A DNA stretch of 64,000 bases. Source: Leifsonia sp. SCN 70-46 (GTDB taxonomy: Bacteria > Actinomycetota > Actinomycetes > Actinomycetales > Microbacteriaceae). Positions 8,404 through 16,356 of the stretch are shown in pieces. The notes under the pieces are model-generated. The model was not told the origin of the DNA. It made no database searches and saw only the letters and a list, made by a program, of their open reading frames with translations. The DNA is taken from assembly GCA_001725325.1 (NCBI GenBank), contig MEFY01000001.1, positions 248,001-312,000 of the forward strand. The letters run 5' to 3'. Made by a program: the position numbers and the translations under genes. Position 1 is the stretch's first letter. The number at the start of each line of letters is the position of its first letter.

Positions 8404-9225
8404 CTAGCCTTTGACTCCGGTGAGTGTGATGCCCTCGACGAACACGCGTTGGGCGAAGAAGAAGATGAGCACGACGGGGATCATGACGAGCACCGTGATG
8501 GCCATGGTGATGCTCCAGTCGGTGCCGTGCGCGCCGCGGAACGTCGCGAGCCCGTAGGCCACGGGCCACGCCGCGTCGTTCTCCGACGCGTAGAGGAGCG
8601 GCCCGTAGTAGTCGTTCCACGAGTTGAAGAACATGAAGATCGCCGCGGCCGCGATGCCCGGCTTCGCCATCGGGATGATGACGCGCAGCAGCACGCCCCA
8701 CTCGCTGCACCCGTCGATGCGCGCGGCGTCCGCGTACTCCTTGGGGATCGTGAGGAAGAACTGCCGCAGCAGGAAGATCGAGAACGCGTCGCCCAGCAGG
8801 TTCGGCAGGATGAGCGGCCACAGCGTGCCCGTGAGGTGCGCCTGCGACCACATGACGTAGATGGGGATGGCGGTCACCTGCGGCGGCAGGAGCATCGCGA
8901 TGATGACGGCGAGGAACACCGCCCCCGACCCGCGGAACTTGACGCGCGCGAGCACGTACGCCGCCGGCACCGACGAGACGAGCATGAACGCCGTCGCGAG
9001 CACCGCGTACAGGGCCGAGTTGCCGAACCACCGCAGCAGCGGCACATCCGTGAAGACCGTGAGGTAGTTGCCCCACTCCCACGTCGTCGGGATGAGCGAG
9101 GCCGTGAGCGCCTGCTCGTTCGACATGAGCGACGTGAGCACGACGAGCAGCACGGGGCCGAGGAACAGCACGGCCAGGGTGACGAGCACGACGTGCTGCC
9201 CGACCCATACGAGCGTCCTGGTCAT
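8404..9225 (-). CDS. csnG: Carbohydrate ABC transporter permease, second subunit (MalG-type)
   Basis: A 273-residue inner-membrane permease with about six hydrophobic helices. The EAA loop YADAARIDGCSEWGVLLRVI is the site that contacts the ATPase. MalG-type subunits pair with a MalF-type partner and a binding protein, both encoded just upstream. No dedicated ATPase gene is present, as is usual for actinobacterial sugar importers that share MsiK. The ATG overlaps the preceding stop (ATGA), after a good GGAGG. Confidence 0.9.
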   Translation of the reverse strand: MTRTLVWVGQHVVLVTLAVLFLGPVLLVVLTSLMSNEQALTASLIPTTWEWGNYLTVFTDVPLLRWFGNSALYAVLATAFMLVSSVPAAYVLARVKFRGSGAVFLAVIIAMLLPPQVTAIPIYVMWSQAHLTGTLWPLILPNLLGDAFSIFLLRQFFLTIPKEYADAARIDGCSEWGVLLRVIIPMAKPGIAAAAIFMFFNSWNDYYGPLLYASENDAAWPVAYGLATFRGAHGTDWSITMAITVLVMIPVVLIFFFAQRVFVEGITLTGVKG

Positions 9226-10175
9226 TGCGCCTCCTCCGGCGAGAACGCCTTCACACGGCGCAGCAGCAGCACGAGGAAGACGGCGGCGACGACGAACAGC
9301 AGCACGGCGAGCGCCGACGCGTAGCCGAGCTGGTAGTTGGCGAAGCCGCGCACGTAGAGCCACTCCGTGTAGGTGAGAAGCGAGTTGCCCGGGTAGCCGA
9401 GCTCGCCTCCGCTGCCCGCGCCCACCGTGGCCTTGCCCGACGCGACGGTCGAGGCGACCGCCGCCTCGGTGAAGTACTGCAGCGCGGCGATCACCCCCGT
9501 GACGACGGCGAACACGAGCACGGGCGCGATCGAGGGCAGCGTGACGTACCAGCCGCGCTGCCACGAGCGAGCGCCGTCGAGCTCGGCGGCCTCGTAGAGC
9601 TCCTTGGGCACGTCGAGCAGCGCCGCGAGGAAGATGATCATGATGTCGCCCATCACCCAGATGCCGAGCAGCAGCAGCGAGGGCTTCGACCAGTCGGGGT
9701 CGTTGAACCACAGCGGGCCCTGGATGCCGATCGACTTGAGGATGAGGTTGACGGGCCCCGTGCCGGGGTTGAACAGGAACACGAACGCCACGACCCCCGC
9801 GACCGAGGGCACGAGCGCGGGCAGGTAGAACACCGTGCGCCAGAAGCCGCTCGCCCGGCGCGCGCGCACGAGCAGGTAGGCGACGGCGAGGGCCGTGACG
9901 ATGCGCACCGGCACGAGGATGACGACGAACCACAGCGTGTTGCCCGCGGCGACCCAGACCTTGGGGTCTTTCGTGAACAGGTACTCGTAGTTGCGCAGGC
10001 CGATGAACTCCGGCGGTGACACGAGGTCGAACCGCGTGAAGGAGTAGAACACCGACGCGATGAGCGGGTACACGAAGAAGATGAGCAGGCCCGCGAGCGC
10101 GGGGCCGAGCATGGCGAGGATGAACCACCTGGGGCGGCGGGTGCGCCGCCCCAGGGTGTTCGCGGTGAGGGACAA
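9222..10175 (-). CDS. csnF: Carbohydrate ABC transporter permease, first subunit (MalF-type)
   Basis: A 317-residue permease with about six hydrophobic segments and the EAA loop LYEAAELDGARSWQRGW. It begins MSLTANTLGRR in my reading, from a TTG at 10175 that lies 2 nt after the binding-protein stop. No ATG or GTG fits before the first membrane helix, so TTG is the likely start, though the ribosome site is weak. It works with the neighbouring MalG-type permease and binding protein in oligosaccharide import. Confidence 0.88.
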   Translation of the reverse strand: MSLTANTLGRRTRRPRWFILAMLGPALAGLLIFFVYPLIASVFYSFTRFDLVSPPEFIGLRNYEYLFTKDPKVWVAAGNTLWFVVILVPVRIVTALAVAYLLVRARRASGFWRTVFYLPALVPSVAGVVAFVFLFNPGTGPVNLILKSIGIQGPLWFNDPDWSKPSLLLLGIWVMGDIMIIFLAALLDVPKELYEAAELDGARSWQRGWYVTLPSIAPVLVFAVVTGVIAALQYFTEAAVASTVASGKATVGAGSGGELGYPGNSLLTYTEWLYVRGFANYQLGYASALAVLLFVVAAVFLVLLLRRVKAFSPEEAQ

Positions 10176-10177
10176 GG

Positions 10178-11509
10178 CTAGGGACCGGTCGTGAGCGCGG
10201 TGGCGTCGTCGATCTGCTGGTCGATGTCCTTGAGCCCGGCGGCGAGGTCGGGGACCGCGCCGGACTGGTACTGGTGCCAGAAGTCCTCGAACGACTGCTG
10301 GTAGCCGGCGCCGTTGGGGCTCGGCGGCGTCGTCCCCGACTTCGGGTTGGCGATGATGTCGAGGAACGTCGCGAACTGGTCGGAGACCTCGAGGTCGGGC
10401 GAGGCGAGCGCCTCCTTCGTCGTGGGCACGTTCTTGAGCCCGTTGGAGAGCTTGACGATCGCGCCCGTGTCGGTCGTGAGGTACTTGAGCAGCGCCCACG
10501 CGAGCTCGGGGTTCTTCGAGCCCTTCGAGATCCCCGCGATGTTGCCCGTGATGTAGCCAGCGCCGTAGAGGTCCGCGTGGTCGTCCGCGGCGGGCATGGG
10601 GGCCGTCGCGTAGTGCAGGTCGGGCGTCTGGTCGTCGATGAACGCCGTGCGGTACTCGCCGTCGAGGTTCATGGCCACCTGGCCGGTCTGGAAGGCGTTG
10701 TCGGCCGAGAACTCCTGGCCGAGGCCCGCCGTGAAGGCGTTGAGCTTGTCGTAGCCGATGGTGTCGACGAACGACTTCTGCCACTCCATGAGCTCGGTCC
10801 ACGCGGGGTCGGACCCGACCGCCGACGTGCCGTCGGCGTTGAGCCACGTCGCGCCCGCGAGCGGACCGTAGTGCGAGGCCGCGTTCTCGTAGAAGCCCAT
10901 CTGCGGGTTGAACCCGAGCGTCTTGATCGAGCCGTCGGCGTTGTACGTCGTGAGCTTGAGGGCCATGTCCTCGAGCTCGCCGAGCGTCTTCGGCGGTGCC
11001 GTGTAGCCGGCGGCCGCGAGCAGGTCGGTGTTGTAGTACAGGCCGTACACATCGGCGAGCACGGGCATGCTGCAGCGCACGCCGTTGTACTCGGTGTAGC
11101 TCTTGACGGTGTCGCTGAACTGGTCGAGGTCGACCCCGTCGCGCTCGATGTAGGGGCCGAGGTCGCGGAACGCGCCGCTGTCGCAGAAGTTGCCCACGAT
11201 GTCGGTCGAGTACGAGAGGCCGAGGTCGACGTCGGAGCCCGACGCGATGGCCTTGCGGAGCTTCTCGTCGTCCTGCCCGGAGTGCACCTCGACGGTCACC
11301 TTGGGGTTGGCCGCCTCGAAGTCGTCGATGACCGACTGGATGACGTCGGCCTCCCGGTCGCTGAAGAAGTGCCAGAACGACACGGTGCCCTCCAGCTCGG
11401 TGGGCGCCGTCTCGGCGATGCCCTGGTCGGCGGTGCCGCCGCCCGTGCATCCTGCAAGCAGCAGGGTCGCGGCGGTCGCCCCCGCGAGTGTCAGTCTGGT
11501 GAGTCTCAC
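10178..11509 (-). CDS. csnE: ABC transporter sugar-binding lipoprotein
   Basis: A 443-residue extracytoplasmic solute-binding protein. The signal ends in the lipobox LLLAGC with Cys21 as lipid anchor, and the mature chain has the family 1 layout, for example GTVSFWHFFSDREADVIQ. GTG at 11509 is chosen because the signal peptide begins directly there and GAGAGAGG lies upstream. Its likely ligands are chitosan oligosaccharides, inferred from the GH46, GH4 and kinase genes downstream. It follows the ROK repressor gene by 53 bp. Confidence 0.9.
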   Translation of the reverse strand: MRLTRLTLAGATAATLLLAGCTGGGTADQGIAETAPTELEGTVSFWHFFSDREADVIQSVIDDFEAANPKVTVEVHSGQDDEKLRKAIASGSDVDLGLSYSTDIVGNFCDSGAFRDLGPYIERDGVDLDQFSDTVKSYTEYNGVRCSMPVLADVYGLYYNTDLLAAAGYTAPPKTLGELEDMALKLTTYNADGSIKTLGFNPQMGFYENAASHYGPLAGATWLNADGTSAVGSDPAWTELMEWQKSFVDTIGYDKLNAFTAGLGQEFSADNAFQTGQVAMNLDGEYRTAFIDDQTPDLHYATAPMPAADDHADLYGAGYITGNIAGISKGSKNPELAWALLKYLTTDTGAIVKLSNGLKNVPTTKEALASPDLEVSDQFATFLDIIANPKSGTTPPSPNGAGYQQSFEDFWHQYQSGAVPDLAAGLKDIDQQIDDATALTTGP

Positions 11510-11562
11510 TTCGTTGTTACCTCTCTCAGTTGTCGGGTGGTGCGGTCGGGTTGGTGGTCTGG

Positions 11563-12678
11563 TCAGGGCTGGAGGCGCGCGACATCCTCGAACAGCCGGC
11601 TGTGCACGTCGGCGATGAGCACCTCGCGCGCGCCGCGCAGCACGGGGTGCGACGGCACGGCGGTCGCGACGACGTCGGGCCGCCACTGCGTGCCCGTCGC
11701 GAGTCGCTCGGCGACGAGGGCCGCGAGGCGCTCGCCGCCCTCACGGCCGGTCGGACCGCCGAGCACGATGCGCTCGGGGTCGAGCACCGCGAGCACGGGC
11801 ACGAGGCCGAGGGCGACACGCTCGGCGAGCGCGGCGACGGGGTCGGGCGCCGCCTGCAGGCGGGCCCACGCCGAGGCGCCGAAGAACTCCGTGAGGGTGG
11901 GCGCGTCGGGGTCGAGGGCGAGGCCCTCGCTCGGCACTGGCAGGTAGCCGATCTCGCCCGACCCGCCGGACGCGCCGCGGTAGATGCGGCCGGACACGTC
12001 GATCGCGAGGCCGAGGCCCTCGCCCATCCACAGCAGGGCGAAGCCGTCGACCTCCTCGGCGGAGCCCGCGGCGCGCTCCGCCACCGCGGCGAGGTTGGCG
12101 TCGTTGTCGAGCGTCACCGAGACGCCCAGCTGCTCCTCGAGGTGCGCGCGGATGCCCGTGGTCGGCCATCCCGGGAGCGTGTCGGTGAACGTGAGCTCGT
12201 CCGCGCGCTGCGCCACCGCGGCCTGCACGCCGATGCACACGAGCCGCACGGCGTCGGTGCGGATTCCCGCGGCGTCGCACGCGGCGGCGATCGCGCCCCG
12301 CACGTCGGAGACCGCGGAGCGCGCGGCGTCGGGCGCGAGGGGCAGCTCGGCGACGGGGTGCTCGGCGCCCGTGGCATCCACGACCGTCGCGGTGATGCCC
12401 GTGGAGCTCACGTCGACGGCGACGCCCAGCACGCGGTCGGCGCGCACGGCGTAGCTCACGGCGTTGGGGCCGCGCCCGCCCGAGATCTCGCCGTCGACGC
12501 GGATGAGGCCGGCACCCTCGAGGCGCGCGACCATCTGGGCGGCCGTGGGCTTGGAGAGGCCGGAGAGCTCGCCGAGCCGGTTGCGCGTGAGCGGGCCGTG
12601 CTGCAGGAGCAGTCCGAGGGCCGTGCGGTCGTTCGTGGCGCGCAGCCACGCGGGCGTGCCCCTCACCGTCTCCGTCAC
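11563..12678 (-). CDS. csnR: ROK family transcriptional repressor (CsnR-like)
   Basis: A 371-residue ROK regulator. A winged helix-turn-helix fills residues about 20-60 (LGELSGLSKPTAAQMVARL), then comes a sugar-kinase-like ROK domain with LDNDANLAAVAERAAG and GGSGEIGYLPV. The Cys-rich zinc motif of many ROK proteins is not seen. GTG at 12678 is supported by GAGGAGG six nt upstream. It heads the chitosan operon in the same order as csnR-csnE-csnF-csnG-csnH-csnK of Streptomyces, where CsnR represses until chitosan oligomers appear. A palindrome in its promoter is the likely operator. Confidence 0.88.
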   Translation of the reverse strand: MTETVRGTPAWLRATNDRTALGLLLQHGPLTRNRLGELSGLSKPTAAQMVARLEGAGLIRVDGEISGGRGPNAVSYAVRADRVLGVAVDVSSTGITATVVDATGAEHPVAELPLAPDAARSAVSDVRGAIAAACDAAGIRTDAVRLVCIGVQAAVAQRADELTFTDTLPGWPTTGIRAHLEEQLGVSVTLDNDANLAAVAERAAGSAEEVDGFALLWMGEGLGLAIDVSGRIYRGASGGSGEIGYLPVPSEGLALDPDAPTLTEFFGASAWARLQAAPDPVAALAERVALGLVPVLAVLDPERIVLGGPTGREGGERLAALVAERLATGTQWRPDVVATAVPSHPVLRGAREVLIADVHSRLFEDVARLQP

Positions 12679-12707
12679 GGATCGCCTCCTCGCAGGTCGT
12701 TGCGAGG

Positions 12708-12730
12708 AATGTATCAGTAAAGTTTCTTTA
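12708..12730 (-). promoter_or_regulatory. csn operon promoter with ROK operator palindrome
   Basis: The palindrome TAAAG-TTT-CTTTA at 12718-12730 is centred on AAAGTTT, the core of known ROK-repressor operators including CsnR sites. A minus-strand TACATT box (12713-12708) lies just downstream of it, so a bound repressor would cover the promoter spacer. The predicted start of transcription leaves a leader of about 20 nt carrying GAGGAGG. Confidence 0.7.
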
Positions 12731-12753
12731 TAGATAGATCGAGGTGACGCACG

Positions 12754-12785
12754 AAGGGCCGCTCCCCCGGAGGAGAGCGGCCCTT
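12754..12785 (-). terminator. Hairpin terminator after the efflux MFS gene
   Basis: A perfect 11-bp stem, AAGGGCCGCTC (12754-12764) with GAGCGGCCCTT (12775-12785), and a 10-nt loop. It lies 12 bp past the MFS stop on the minus strand and isolates that gene from the csn promoter. Confidence 0.8.
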
Positions 12786-12797
12786 GGGCGCGAGCGC

Positions 12798-14267
12798 CTA
12801 GTGCAGATCGACGCGCTTCGGCAGCGTGAACACGAGAGCGAACGCCGCGATCGCGAAGCCGGCGCTCACCGCGAGGGCGGGCGTCGCCGCCTGGCCGAAC
12901 GCGGCCGGCAGGTCGGCCGGGCCCGTGATCGCGCCGATGTTGCCGAAGAGCACGGCGCCGATGATCGCGATGCCGATCGCCGCTCCGATGCGCTGCATGA
13001 CGCCGATGACGCCGCTCGCGGCCCCCGCCTCGCGGCGGTCGACCGTCGCGACGATGAAGCGCGCGTTGGGGGCGATGAAGAGCCCCGCGCCGAAGCCCGC
13101 GACGGCGAGCGGAGCTAGGAGGTCCCAGTTCGTGAGGTCGGCGGTGGGCACGAGCAGCAGGATGAGGAAGAGCGCGACGAGGCCGAGCGAGAGCAGCCCG
13201 TTGCCGATCACGAGCACGGTGCGGCCGAGCCTCTGGGCGAGCCTGTCGCTCAGCGCGGCACCCACGATGTTGGCGACCGCGAACGGCACCGACACGAGGC
13301 CCGACTCGAGGGCCGTGTGGCCGAGGCCCGCCTGCCACAGGATCGAGATCGTGAAGAAGATGCTCGTGAAGCCCGCGAAGAACACGAGGGCGAGGATCGT
13401 GCCGCCCGTGAACGCCGGGTGCGAGAACAGGTGCGGCGGCACGAGGGGCTCCGCTCCCCCGCCCGCGACGCGGCGCTCCCACAGGGCGAAGAGCACGAGG
13501 AACACCACGCCGCCGGCGATGGACAGGTAGGTCCACAGCGGCCAGCCCGCATCCTGGCCCTGGATGAGCGGCACGAGGATGGCGACGAGCGACACGCTCA
13601 GCAGGAGGAGCCCGACGATGTCGGTCGACGCGGTCTTGCCCTCGGCCGTCTTCGGGAGGATGACCGCGGCCGCGACGAGCGCGAGCACGCCGATGGGCAG
13701 GTTGACCGCGAAGATCCAGCGCCAGCCGTTCTCCTCGCCGAGCGCCTGGATGAGCAGGCCTCCCACGATGGGGCCGAGCGCCGACGAGACCCCGATGACG
13801 GCGCCCATGATGCCGAAGGCCTTGCCGCGCGTCATGGGCGGGAACAGCAGCTGGATGAACGCCGTGACGGCGGGGATGAAGATGCCGCCGCCGAGGCCCT
13901 GCACGACGCGCGCGACGATGAGGCCGGTGCTGTCGAGCGCGAGGCCGCACGCGAGGCTCGCGCCCGTGAAGACGGCCATGCCCGTGAAGAACACCCACTT
14001 GTGGCCGTAGCGGTCGCCGATGCGGCCGGCGGGGATGAGGGCGAGGCCGAAGGCGAGCGCGTAGCCGGAGATGATCCACGACAGGGTCGCCTCGTTCGCG
14101 TCGAGCGAGGTGCGGATCGTGGGCAGCGCCACGTTGACGATGGTGGTGTCGAGCAGCGCCATGAAGGAGCCGGTGAGCAGCACGACGAGGGCGAGCCACG
14201 CGCGGCGCGGCACCTCGGTCGAGGCGTTGAACGCGGCGGTGCTGGGCCCGACGCTCTGGGTGGTCAT
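12798..14267 (-). CDS. MFS drug efflux transporter, DHA2 (EmrB/QacA) type
   Basis: A 489-residue 14-helix antiporter. The DHA2 signature LDTTIVNVALPTI sits in the first helix region, GRIGDRYGHK is the loop 2-3 motif, and a proline/glycine-rich stretch GPIVGGLL corresponds to motif C of exporters. Such pumps expel hydrophobic drugs or dyes in exchange for protons. Its ATG overlaps the padR stop (ATGA), so it is coupled to the PadR regulator. This is the usual layout of a substrate-inducible efflux pump. Confidence 0.9.
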   Translation of the reverse strand: MTTQSVGPSTAAFNASTEVPRRAWLALVVLLTGSFMALLDTTIVNVALPTIRTSLDANEATLSWIISGYALAFGLALIPAGRIGDRYGHKWVFFTGMAVFTGASLACGLALDSTGLIVARVVQGLGGGIFIPAVTAFIQLLFPPMTRGKAFGIMGAVIGVSSALGPIVGGLLIQALGEENGWRWIFAVNLPIGVLALVAAAVILPKTAEGKTASTDIVGLLLLSVSLVAILVPLIQGQDAGWPLWTYLSIAGGVVFLVLFALWERRVAGGGAEPLVPPHLFSHPAFTGGTILALVFFAGFTSIFFTISILWQAGLGHTALESGLVSVPFAVANIVGAALSDRLAQRLGRTVLVIGNGLLSLGLVALFLILLLVPTADLTNWDLLAPLAVAGFGAGLFIAPNARFIVATVDRREAGAASGVIGVMQRIGAAIGIAIIGAVLFGNIGAITGPADLPAAFGQAATPALAVSAGFAIAAFALVFTLPKRVDLH

Positions 14268-14836
14268 GAGGGTGTGTGTCCTTTCCTGGACTTCTCGTCT
14301 TCGATGATCGCGGGGAGGTTCGCGATGAGCTCCTCGTGCCAGGCGATCTCGCCCGACAGGCGGTGGTACTGGTGGCGCATGACGTGCGCCTCCGTGAGCG
14401 TCAGGTACTTCCTGATGTGCTCGGCGTGGGCGAGCCAGTGCTCCTGGTTCAGGCGGAGCTCGGCGAGCCGCGTCCGCAGCACCCCTTCGACGGCATCGAG
14501 GCCCCCGGGGTCGAGGCGCGCGAGCGCGAGGTCGACGGGGTCGTGCCGGTAGACGATCGTCTCGAGCGTCTCCCGTCGCAGCTCCGCGAGCGCGCGGGTG
14601 CCGGCGGGGGTGATGCCGTAGACCTGCCGGGCGGGGTAGTTGCCCTCGCGCTCGGTGCGCCGCTCCTCGATGAGGCCGTCGAGCGCGAGGCGCTTGATGG
14701 CGCCGTAGATCGAGCCGGGGCCGAAGTCCGTCCAGCTGTCGATGTGCTCCTCCTCGGCGAGCAGGCGCAGGGCATGCCCGTGCATCTCGCCGCGCTCCTC
14801 GAGGGAGCCCAGGATGAACAGCCGGATGGATGACAT
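14264..14836 (-). CDS. PadR family transcriptional regulator
   Basis: A 190-residue PadR-like repressor: winged helix in the first 90 residues (MSSIRLFILG, GSIYGAIKRLALDGLIEERR) and a C-terminal helical dimerisation part, as in the longer Vir-like subgroup. ATG at 14836 matches the conserved N-terminus; an upstream in-frame start at 14872 would put coding sequence across the palindrome. It probably represses itself and the coupled efflux pump, releasing DNA when it binds the pump's substrate. Confidence 0.9.
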   Translation of the reverse strand: MSSIRLFILGSLEERGEMHGHALRLLAEEEHIDSWTDFGPGSIYGAIKRLALDGLIEERRTEREGNYPARQVYGITPAGTRALAELRRETLETIVYRHDPVDLALARLDPGGLDAVEGVLRTRLAELRLNQEHWLAHAEHIRKYLTLTEAHVMRHQYHRLSGEIAWHEELIANLPAIIEDEKSRKGHTPS

Positions 14837-14862
14837 GCGACTACTCTTGCACGAGTAGTCGC
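14837..14862. promoter_or_regulatory. Perfect inverted repeat abutting padR start (likely operator)
   Basis: Ten-base arms GCGACTACTC and GAGTAGTCGC are separated by six bases (14847-14852). The repeat touches the padR start codon directly. A dimeric PadR bound here would block transcription and translation of its own operon. The site also lies upstream of metY, though 39 bp away from that promoter. Confidence 0.75.
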
Positions 14863-14900
14863 CCGAGATCAAACTCTGTTACGCCCCGTTGCAGCGTCCG

Positions 14901-14929
14901 TTGCCGCTCCCAGGCGCCCCTCCTAGGCT
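14901..14929 (+). promoter_or_regulatory. metY promoter
   Basis: TTGCCG (14901-14906) and TAGGCT (14924-14929) are separated by exactly 17 bp, a good housekeeping sigma-factor promoter. The leader to the ATG is about 28 nt and carries GGAGA at 14956-14960. No riboswitch fold is visible in this short leader. Confidence 0.65.
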
Positions 14930-14964
14930 CGCCACCACAAGCGACACCGAACAATGGAGAAACC

Positions 14965-16284
14965 ATGAGCGACTGGAAGTTCGAGACCCAGCAGGTTCAC
15001 GCCGGCGCGAAGGCCGACCCGACCACCAACGCACGCGCGACGCCGATCTACAAGACCACGTCGTACGTCTTCAACAGCACCCAGCACGCGCAGAACCTGT
15101 TCGCGCTCGCCGAGTTCGGCAACATCTACACGCGCCTCATGAACCCCACGACGGATGTCGTCGAGCAGCGCGTCGCCGCGCTCGAGGGCGGCACCGCGGC
15201 CCTCGCCGTCGCCTCAGGCTCGTCGGCCATCACCTACGCCGTGCTCAACATCGCGCGGGCCGGCGACCACATCGTCTCGTCGTCGTCGATCTACGGCGGC
15301 ACCTACAACCTCTTCAAGTACACGCTCGCGAACCTCGGCATCGAGGTCACCTTCGTCGAGGACCAGGACGACGCCGCAGAGTGGGCCGCCGCCGTGCGCC
15401 CCAACACCAAGCTGTTCTTCGCCGAGACCATCGGCAACCCGAAGATCAACATCCTCGACATCGAGAAGGTCGCGGAGGTCGCGCACACGAACAACCTCCC
15501 GCTCATCGTCGACAACACGATCGCGACGCCGTACCTCATCCGCCCGTTCGAGTTCGGCGCGGACATCGTCGTGCACTCGGCCACCAAGTTCCTGGGCGGC
15601 CACGGCACGGTCATCGCCGGCGTGATCGTCGACGGCGGCAAGTTCCCGTGGGCGGCCAACGCCGACAAGTTCCCGGGCCTCACCGAGCCCGACCCGAGCT
15701 ACCACGGCGCGAGCTACACGGGTGTGCTGGGCGACGCGATCGCGTACGTCATCAAGATCCGCGTCACGCTCCTGCGCGACACGGGCGCCGCCCTCTCGCC
15801 CGACAGCGCCTTCTCGCTCATCCAGGGCATCGAGACGCTCAGCCTGCGCATCGAGCGCCACGTGCAGAACGCCCAGGAGATCGCCGAGTGGCTCGAGAAC
15901 CACCCGGATGTCGCGAGCGTCAACTACTCCGGCCTGCCGAGCAGCCCTTGGTACGCGAGCGCCAACAAGTACGCGCCCAAGGGCGTGGGCGCCGTCGTGT
16001 CGTTCGAGCTCAAGGGCGGCGTCGACGCGGGCCGCGCCCTCGTCGAGAACGTCGAGCTGTTCAGCCACCTCGCCAACATCGGCGACGTGCGCAGCCTCAT
16101 CATCCACCCGGCCTCGACCACCCACTCGCAGCTGACCCCCGAGCAGCAGCTCACGACGGGAGTGACACCCGGCCTCGTGCGCCTCTCGGTCGGCATCGAG
16201 AACGTCGACGACCTCAAGGCCGACCTGCAGGCGGGCTTCGACGCCGCCCGCAAGGTGTCGGCGGCGAACAGCGCCAGCGCCTAG
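14965..16284 (+). CDS. metY: O-acetylhomoserine sulfhydrylase (cystathionine gamma-synthase family)
   Basis: A 439-residue PLP enzyme. The lysine that binds PLP is Lys208 in [11 protein letters not shown], with YTRLMNPT at 55-62 and [15 protein letters not shown] near residue 74. Length and motifs fit bifunctional O-acetylhomoserine aminocarboxypropyltransferase, which makes homocysteine from O-acetylhomoserine and sulfide. The adjacent metX supplies that substrate. ATG at 14965 follows GGAGA by 4 nt. A strong terminator ends the transcript, so metX has to be transcribed separately or by readthrough. Confidence 0.93.
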   Translation: MSDWKFETQQVHAGAKADPTTNARATPIYKTTSYVFNSTQHAQNLFALAEFGNIYTRLMNPTTDVVEQRVAALEGGTAALAVASGSSAITYAVLNIARAGDHIVSSSSIYGGTYNLFKYTLANLGIEVTFVEDQDDAAEWAAAVRPNTKLFFAETIGNPKINILDIEKVAEVAHTNNLPLIVDNTIATPYLIRPFEFGADIVVHSATKFLGGHGTVIAGVIVDGGKFPWAANADKFPGLTEPDPSYHGASYTGVLGDAIAYVIKIRVTLLRDTGAALSPDSAFSLIQGIETLSLRIERHVQNAQEIAEWLENHPDVASVNYSGLPSSPWYASANKYAPKGVGAVVSFELKGGVDAGRALVENVELFSHLANIGDVRSLIIHPASTTHSQLTPEQQLTTGVTPGLVRLSVGIENVDDLKADLQAGFDAARKVSAANSASA

Positions 16285-16294
16285 CGCCTCCCGC

Positions 16295-16330
16295 GAGAGC
16301 CCCCGCCCTGTAACAAAGGCGGGGGCTCTC
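16295..16330 (+). terminator. Strong hairpin terminator after metY
   Basis: A perfect 13-bp stem, GAGAGCCCCCGCC (16295-16307) with GGCGGGGGCTCTC (16318-16330), with a 10-nt loop and CGTTT following. Confidence 0.88.
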
Positions 16331-16356
16331 CGTTTAACGGGGATACTTGTCGTGAC

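Noticed and set aside
14863-14964. Possible SAM riboswitch before metY
   Set aside because: The stretch is short and holds an ordinary promoter; no paired helices of a SAM aptamer are visible.
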